From JBHYDC01 sp051861205 (GTDB taxonomy: Bacteria > Pseudomonadota > Alphaproteobacteria > Rhizobiales > Pleomorphomonadaceae), in assembly GCA_051861205.1 (NCBI GenBank), contig JBHYDC010000010.1, forward strand, positions 62,001 to 126,000: a DNA stretch of 64,000 nt, read 5' to 3'. The notes under the pieces are model-generated. The model saw nothing but the letters and a program-made list of their open reading frames with translations. It did no database searches and had not been told where the DNA came from. Position 1 is the stretch's first letter. Each line of letters begins with the position of its first letter. This document shows positions 59,836-64,000 of this stretch, piece by piece. Position numbers and translations under genes: made by a program.

Positions 59836-60645
59836 TCAAACCGCCAACTCGATCACCATGCCATCATAAGCCGGCTCGATATCCGCCGGCAGCTTGCGCA
59901 TGAGTTGGTGATAGTCGAGATCGATGTGCATATGCGTCAGGATCGTGCGTTTCGGCCGAAGCGCCCGCGAGAGTTCAAGCGCCTCATCAAGCGAGAAATG
60001 GCTGGGGTGCGGCGTGTAGCGCAGCGCATCCACGATCAGCACGTCCAGCCCGGCAAGCTGCGCAAGGCTCGCCTCCGGCATCGCGCTCACATCCGACGAA
60101 TAGGCCAGTCCGCCCACCCGGAACCCCAGGCTGTCGATTTCGCCGTGAATCTGGCGATAGGGCAGCATCTCGATCGCCCCGCCCGCTCCCTCCACAGCAA
60201 AAGCGGTGCCCGACTCGATGATCGCCTCCCGCACGATCGGCGGATAGCTCGAACCCGCCGGCGTTTCGAAGCAATAGCCGAAGGCCGCCCGCAGCCGCAG
60301 CGACGTCACCGCGTCGGCATAAACCGGCACCCGCTGGCGGCCGTTGATCACAAACGAGCGGAGATCATCGATCCCGTGAATATGGTCAGCGTGCGAGTGC
60401 GTATAGACCACGCCGTCCGCCCAGCCCACATCCGCGCTCAGCATCTGCTCGCGAAAATCCGGCCCCGTGTCCACCACCACGGTCGTCGTGCGCCCCTCGC
60501 TCACGCGCTGAACCAGCAGCGAGGCCCGCCGCCGCCGGTTCTTCGGCTCACGCGGATCGCAAGATCCCCAATCGTTCCCGATGCGCGGCACCCCTGGAGA
60601 CGACCCGCACCCCAGTACCGTAAATCGCAGCACCGCCCCACTCAT
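59836..60645 (-). CDS. Metallo-beta-lactamase-fold hydrolase (PhnP-like)
   Basis: 269 residues. The metal motif HxHxDH is seen as THSHADHIHGIDD at 82-94, with further ligands in YSSDVSAM and ILTHMHIDLDYHQL. N-terminal LRFTVLGCGSSPGVPRIGNDWGSCDP is typical of the PhnP/RNase Z-like phosphodiesterase group found next to tatD and metG in alphaproteobacteria. It probably cleaves cyclic or phosphodiester substrates. The ATG overlaps the tatD stop (ATGA). Confidence 0.9.
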   Translation of the reverse strand: MSGAVLRFTVLGCGSSPGVPRIGNDWGSCDPREPKNRRRRASLLVQRVSEGRTTTVVVDTGPDFREQMLSADVGWADGVVYTHSHADHIHGIDDLRSFVINGRQRVPVYADAVTSLRLRAAFGYCFETPAGSSYPPIVREAIIESGTAFAVEGAGGAIEMLPYRQIHGEIDSLGFRVGGLAYSSDVSAMPEASLAQLAGLDVLIVDALRYTPHPSHFSLDEALELSRALRPKRTILTHMHIDLDYHQLMRKLPADIEPAYDGMVIELAV

Positions 60646-61436
60646 AAGGCACCCGCCGCCGCGCGCGGAACCTTGGCGAACAGCCGGAAAAAATTCTCCG
60701 TCGTGGCCGCCGCCATCTCGGCCGCTGACGCGCCCTTCACATCGGCCAGCACCTTGCAAGTATGCGCCACATAAGCCGGCTCATTGCGCTGCCCGCGCCA
60801 AGGCTGCGGCGCGAGATAGGGCGCATCGGTCTCCACAAGCAGCCGGTCGGCGGGCACATCGCGCGCGATATCGCGCAACTCGTCCGATCGCTTGAATGTC
60901 AAAATGCCGGAAAACGACACATAGAGCCCCAGCGCAACGCCCGCTTCCATCAGCCGCCGGCCCGACGAAAAGCAATGCAGCAGCGCGGGAAACGCGCCCA
61001 CCGCGCTCTCGTCCTCCAAGATCCGGATCATATCGTCATCCGCATCGCGCGCATGAATCACCAGCGGCAACCCGGTGATCCGCGCCGCCGCGATATGCCG
61101 CCGCAGGCCCTCGGCCTGCGCCTCGCGCGGCGCCTTGTCATAGAAGTAATCGAGCCCCGCCTCGCCGATCGCCACGCAGCGCGGATGCGCGGAAAGCCGA
61201 ACGAGATCCTCGGTCGTCACGTCTAGTTCTTCATGCGCCTGATGCGGGTGCGTTCCCACCGAGCAATAGACTTGCGGATGCGCATCCGCGATTGCCCGGA
61301 TCTGGTCGAACCGCTTCACCCGCGTCGAAATCGTCACCATCAACCGCACATTCGCCGCCGCCGCCCGTGCGATCACGCCGGGGATATCATCCGCGAAGTC
61401 CGGAAAATCGAGATGGCAATGGCTGTCGACGATCAT
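60642..61436 (-). CDS. tatD: TatD family metal-dependent DNase/hydrolase
   Basis: 264 residues from ATG 61436 (MIVDSHCHLDFPDFADD). Metal ligands: H6 and H8 (SHCHLDF), the Glu of AIGEAGLDYFY, His of PLVIHARDADDDM, His of LLHCFSSG and Asp of LLVETDAPYLAP. TatD proteins act as 3'-5' exonucleases or in DNA repair. It is coupled to the PhnP-like gene. The 436-base gap to metG upstream carries two structured hairpins rather than a gene. Confidence 0.94.
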   Translation of the reverse strand: MIVDSHCHLDFPDFADDIPGVIARAAAANVRLMVTISTRVKRFDQIRAIADAHPQVYCSVGTHPHQAHEELDVTTEDLVRLSAHPRCVAIGEAGLDYFYDKAPREAQAEGLRRHIAAARITGLPLVIHARDADDDMIRILEDESAVGAFPALLHCFSSGRRLMEAGVALGLYVSFSGILTFKRSDELRDIARDVPADRLLVETDAPYLAPQPWRGQRNEPAYVAHTCKVLADVKGASAAEMAAATTENFFRLFAKVPRAAAGAL

Positions 61437-61572
61437 GAACGACTGGACTCTCAAGCGCGGCTGGATGTTCCGGCATAGCGGGGCGAGCGGATGCTGTCGA
61501 GTGCGCCGGCATCAAAGCCGGAGCCTTCTCTCATCCAAATTGAAATCGCCGAAAAAGCTGCTATCTTCAGGC

Positions 61573-61604
61573 GTGGAGCGGACGGCGCCAACCGCCCGCT
61601 CCAC
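61573..61604 (+). ncRNA. Hairpin 1 of a tandem pair between tatD and metG
   Basis: GTGGAGCGG (61573-61581) and CCGCTCCAC (61596-61604) form a perfect 9-bp stem, followed by TTTTAC on the plus strand. The loop contains GCGCCAACCGC. Both flanking genes are on the minus strand. Alone it would pass as a weak plus-strand terminator; the related hairpin 14 bases further on makes a repeated RNA element more likely. Confidence 0.45.
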
Positions 61605-61617
61605 TTTTACACTAAAG

Positions 61618-61667
61618 CGAGAATGTTAGGCGGATCGCAAAGTGCCAACTGCGGTCCGCTTTTCTCG
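61618..61667 (+). ncRNA. Hairpin 2 of a tandem pair between tatD and metG
   Basis: GCGGATCGCA (61630-61639) pairs with TGCGGTCCGC (61650-61659) with one G-T pair, and an outer stem CGAGAA (61618-61623) pairs with TTCTCG (61662-61667). The loop contains GTGCCAACTGC, nine of eleven bases identical to the loop of hairpin 1. TTTT follows the inner stem. The remaining gap (61668-61872) shows only a weak 65-residue open frame overlapping the metG end. Confidence 0.45.
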
Positions 61668-61872
61668 TTAGAGTGACTTCGAAACGGATCGGCATACGCC
61701 TCATCGTTCGAACTCCTGGGTCATAGCGAGGCCATCGCCGTAAATGGCCGGGGTGGCCAATCCTCCCCGGTACGCCGGCTGGCGCGGCGCGTCTGCTTCC
61801 GCTAGGACCGCGTTGAACCTGTCATAAATTACAGGCCTAGCCAAGCTGCGGAAATACAGATCGCGGCGCGCC

Positions 61873-63420
61873 CTACCCCTCGGCCTTCTCTTCCACATAG
61901 CGCGGGAAAATTCCCACAGGGGCCGGCAGCGACTTGCCGCCCGTAATCCGGCCGGCTTCGCCCAGCACCTCGAACCCGCGCGCGTCGTCCGGAGTTGCCA
62001 GCAGATCCAAGAGCTTGCCCATGCTCGCCGGCATCACCGGCTGCGTCAGCACCGCCACCTGCCGCAGCACTTCAGCCGTCACCCACATGATCGTGCCGAA
62101 CCGCACCTCGTCCGTTTTGCGCACGGCCCAGGGGGCCTCAGCGGCAAAGTAGCGGTTCGCCTCCGCCACCACCGCCCAGATCGCGTTCAGCGCCTGATGG
62201 ATCTGCTGGAATGCGAAGGCCTCACGGCACAGCGGCAGCAGTGCGTCCGTCTCAGCCAAAATCGCCCGGTCGGCGTCCGTCAGGGCCGCAGCATGCGGCA
62301 GCACGCCCCCGCAGTTTTTCGCGATCATGGACAGCGACCGCTGCGCCAGATTGCCGAGATCATTGGCCAGATCCGCGTTGATCCGCGCCACGATCGCTTC
62401 GTGGCTATAGTTCCCGTCAGACCCGAACGGCACTTCCCGCAGGAAGAAATACCGCACGGGATCAAGCCCGTAAGTGTCCACCAGCTCCTTCGGCCCGACC
62501 ACATTGCCGACCGACTTCGACATCTTCTCGCCCCGGTTGAACAAGAACCCGTGAGCATAAACCCGCTTCGGCACCGAAAGTCCGGCCGACATCAGGAACG
62601 CCGGCCAATACACCGTATGAAACCGCACAATATCCTTGCCAATGATGTGAACCGCCGGCCAGAACTTGGCAAACGTCTCGCCCCTCACATCTGGATATCC
62701 GATCGCGGTTATGTAGTTCGTCAGTGCATCCACCCAAACATACATCACGTGGCGCTCGTCGCCCGGCACCGGAATGCCCCAGTCGAAGGTGGTGCGTGAG
62801 ATCGAAAGGTCTTTCAGCCCGCCCTTCACGAAGCTCATCACCTCGTTGCGCCGCTCGTCCGGGCCAATGAAATCCGGGCTATCGGCGTAAAGCGCCAGCA
62901 GCTTGTCCTGATAGGCCGAAAGCCGGAAGAAATAGCTCTCCTCCTCCACCCAATCCACGGGCGTTCCTTGCGGCCCCACGCGCACGCCGTCGGCGCGCAC
63001 TTCGGTCTCACTTTCCTGGTAGAAGGCTTCGTCGCGCACGGAATACCAGCCGGCGTAGCTGTCGAGATAAATGTCCCCGTTCGCCTTCATCGCCTCCCAG
63101 ATCGCCTGACTGGCGATCTTGTGGCGCTCTTCAGTGGTGCGAATGAAGTCGTCGTTGGAAAGGCCGAGCAGCTTGGCCATGTCCTGAAACAGCGCCGCGT
63201 TCCGGTCCGCCAGTGCTCGCGGCGTAATGCCCTCGCGACGCGCGGTTTGCAGCATCTTGATGCCGTGCTCGTCGGTGCCCGTCAGAAAATGCACCTCATG
63301 ACCGTCCAGCCGCATGAACCGCGCGATCGTATCGGTCGCCATCGCTTCGTACGCGTGGCCGATATGGGGCGCCCCGTTGGGGTAGCTGATCGCAGTGGTG
63401 ATGAAGAACGGTGGTTTCAT
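61873..63420 (-). CDS. metG: Methionine-tRNA ligase
   Basis: 515 residues from ATG 63420 (MKPPFFITTAISYPNGAPHI). Class I motifs PHIGHAY at 18-24 and EKMSKSVGN at 298-306. It is the short type: the connecting peptide (YAGWYSVRDEAFYQESE) has no zinc cysteines, and there is no C-terminal EMAP-like tRNA-binding domain. It follows holB by 205 bases; holB-metG-tatD-PhnP-like is a conserved alphaproteobacterial series (tmk probably beyond the edge). Confidence 0.96.
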   Translation of the reverse strand: MKPPFFITTAISYPNGAPHIGHAYEAMATDTIARFMRLDGHEVHFLTGTDEHGIKMLQTARREGITPRALADRNAALFQDMAKLLGLSNDDFIRTTEERHKIASQAIWEAMKANGDIYLDSYAGWYSVRDEAFYQESETEVRADGVRVGPQGTPVDWVEEESYFFRLSAYQDKLLALYADSPDFIGPDERRNEVMSFVKGGLKDLSISRTTFDWGIPVPGDERHVMYVWVDALTNYITAIGYPDVRGETFAKFWPAVHIIGKDIVRFHTVYWPAFLMSAGLSVPKRVYAHGFLFNRGEKMSKSVGNVVGPKELVDTYGLDPVRYFFLREVPFGSDGNYSHEAIVARINADLANDLGNLAQRSLSMIAKNCGGVLPHAAALTDADRAILAETDALLPLCREAFAFQQIHQALNAIWAVVAEANRYFAAEAPWAVRKTDEVRFGTIMWVTAEVLRQVAVLTQPVMPASMGKLLDLLATPDDARGFEVLGEAGRITGGKSLPAPVGIFPRYVEEKAEG

Positions 63421-63625
63421 GAGATCGGTATCGCCTTTGTCGCCGCGGCGGACCCTACACAGGCTCCAAGCGGTCGACAGGAGTAACGAAGTTCTGCCCC
63501 CTCGCGCAAGACTGGCCCGGCCGTCGCAAGCATTTGCTGCCCTGCCGCTTCCATCCCACAACGCGTCGGATCAGGCGGATTTCGCACAAAAAGGGCCGGA
63601 TCATCGGTGCTCGCGCGTCGCGCCC

Positions 63626-64000
63626 CTACCCTGCCCGCGCCTCGCCCAGGCTTCGCATAATGCCGATCACGCCTTGCTTGCGATCAAGGTTCAGCCCCTC
63701 GGTCTCGGCCGCGATGCTGTTCACCGCCTCCCACGCGTCGGCATAGCGGGTAAGCCGCGCGCCCGGCGCATGGGCGTCCATCCGCATGCGCTCGGAAAGC
63801 CAGCTCCGCGCCAGGTCCACCACTAGGCCGAAGTTATCACCGCCCTTGCGCCCGGTCGCCGCCTCGGCAAAGCGGTGCAGCGCCGGCCGGTCCATCCCCG
63901 CCGCGCCATCCGCCAGCGCCTTGAAGGCCTCATGCAGATGCAGCCCCTCGCTTTCGATGCACTCGATCGCCCGCCGCACGCTACCGTCCGCCAGCGCCGC
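63626..64000 (-). CDS. holB: DNA polymerase III delta-prime subunit, C-terminal part
   Basis: The last 125 codons of a gene running in from beyond the right edge. ALADGSVRRAIECIESEGLHL is the end of the clamp-loader AAA+ region (GSxxRAL-type sensor 2 helix). The remainder (RFAEAATGRKGGDNFGLVVDLARSWLSERM) fits the helical collar domain of alphaproteobacterial HolB. The Walker region is outside the window. Position before metG supports the call. Confidence 0.82.
   Translation of the reverse strand, partial: AALADGSVRRAIECIESEGLHLHEAFKALADGAAGMDRPALHRFAEAATGRKGGDNFGLVVDLARSWLSERMRMDAHAPGARLTRYADAWEAVNSIAAETEGLNLDRKQGVIGIMRSLGEARAG

Noticed and set aside
61701..61898. 65-codon minus-strand frame overlapping the metG end
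   Set aside because: No ribosome-binding site independent of metG coding sequence and no recognised family; the central part looks protein-like (YFRSLARPVIYDRF), so not impossible, but unsupported.
1..64000. CRISPR array, prophage or complete insertion sequence
   Set aside because: No regularly spaced repeats, cas genes, integrase, transposase or phage structural genes were recognised anywhere in the window.

Overview
The window is high-G+C alphaproteobacterial DNA, most likely from Hyphomicrobiales (Rhizobiales). The signs are a malate thiokinase / malyl-CoA lyase / serine-glyoxylate aminotransferase cluster, aerobic-type cobC/cobD/cobQ/cobO genes, a bioB-F-D-A operon ending in the alphaproteobacterial gene bioZ, a dat-hfq-hflX block, a short proline-tRNA ligase without editing insert, and the mosaic palindromic repeat (GAGCATGATC type) common in this order. 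It is a draft assembly: two runs of ten N interrupt a metal-permease gene and a GcvT/FAD dehydrogenase gene. I cannot name a genus.

Layout. 0-4 kb: serine-cycle genes sga-mcl-mtkA-mtkB on the minus strand, with a LysR gene behind them. 5.3-5.95 kb: higBA toxin-antitoxin module whose toxin is frameshifted at a C10 tract. 6-8.9 kb: end of the lysine degradation pathway (amaB, gcdH). 10-11 kb: a pair of DUF2382 stress-type proteins. 11.1-15.1 kb: cobalamin genes. 15.2-20.3 kb: biotin operon bioB-F-D-A-Z, tightly overlapped except for a bioF/bioD gap holding a tRNA-like sequence. 20.6-26.6 kb: an orphan osmoprotectant-type binding protein, then a sugar ABC transporter with an FGGY kinase. 26.8-32.4 kb: recX, a TroABCD-type Zn/Mn transporter behind a Fur-family-type palindrome, mazG, DUF3563. 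33-39.8 kb: glycogen genes glgC-glgA-glgX-pgm. 40-46 kb: an L,D-transpeptidase and a lower-G+C type I secretion locus with a two-module RTX protein. 46.4-51.8 kb: GcvT/FAD dehydrogenase, hflX, hfq, dat. 51.9-57.3 kb: lolD, lolC/E, proS, a probable structured RNA, smpB, dapA. 57.5-64 kb: an IspZ-like membrane protein with an extra N-terminal domain, a Tat-exported binding protein, a PhnP-like hydrolase, tatD, metG and the end of holB.

Connections. BioZ is known to build the pimeloyl precursor of biotin from glutaryl-CoA, which comes from lysine catabolism. GcdH, encoded 6 kb away, consumes the same glutaryl-CoA. The serine-cycle genes interconvert malate with acetyl-CoA and glyoxylate and feed glyoxylate and serine metabolism. 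The most unusual items are the structured, terminator-ended region beside smpB, the tandem related hairpins between tatD and metG, the duplicated RTX module with a strong hairpin before its exporter genes, the tRNA-like scar inside the biotin operon, and the poly-C-disrupted higB. No CRISPR array, complete insertion sequence, rRNA or intact tRNA was seen.
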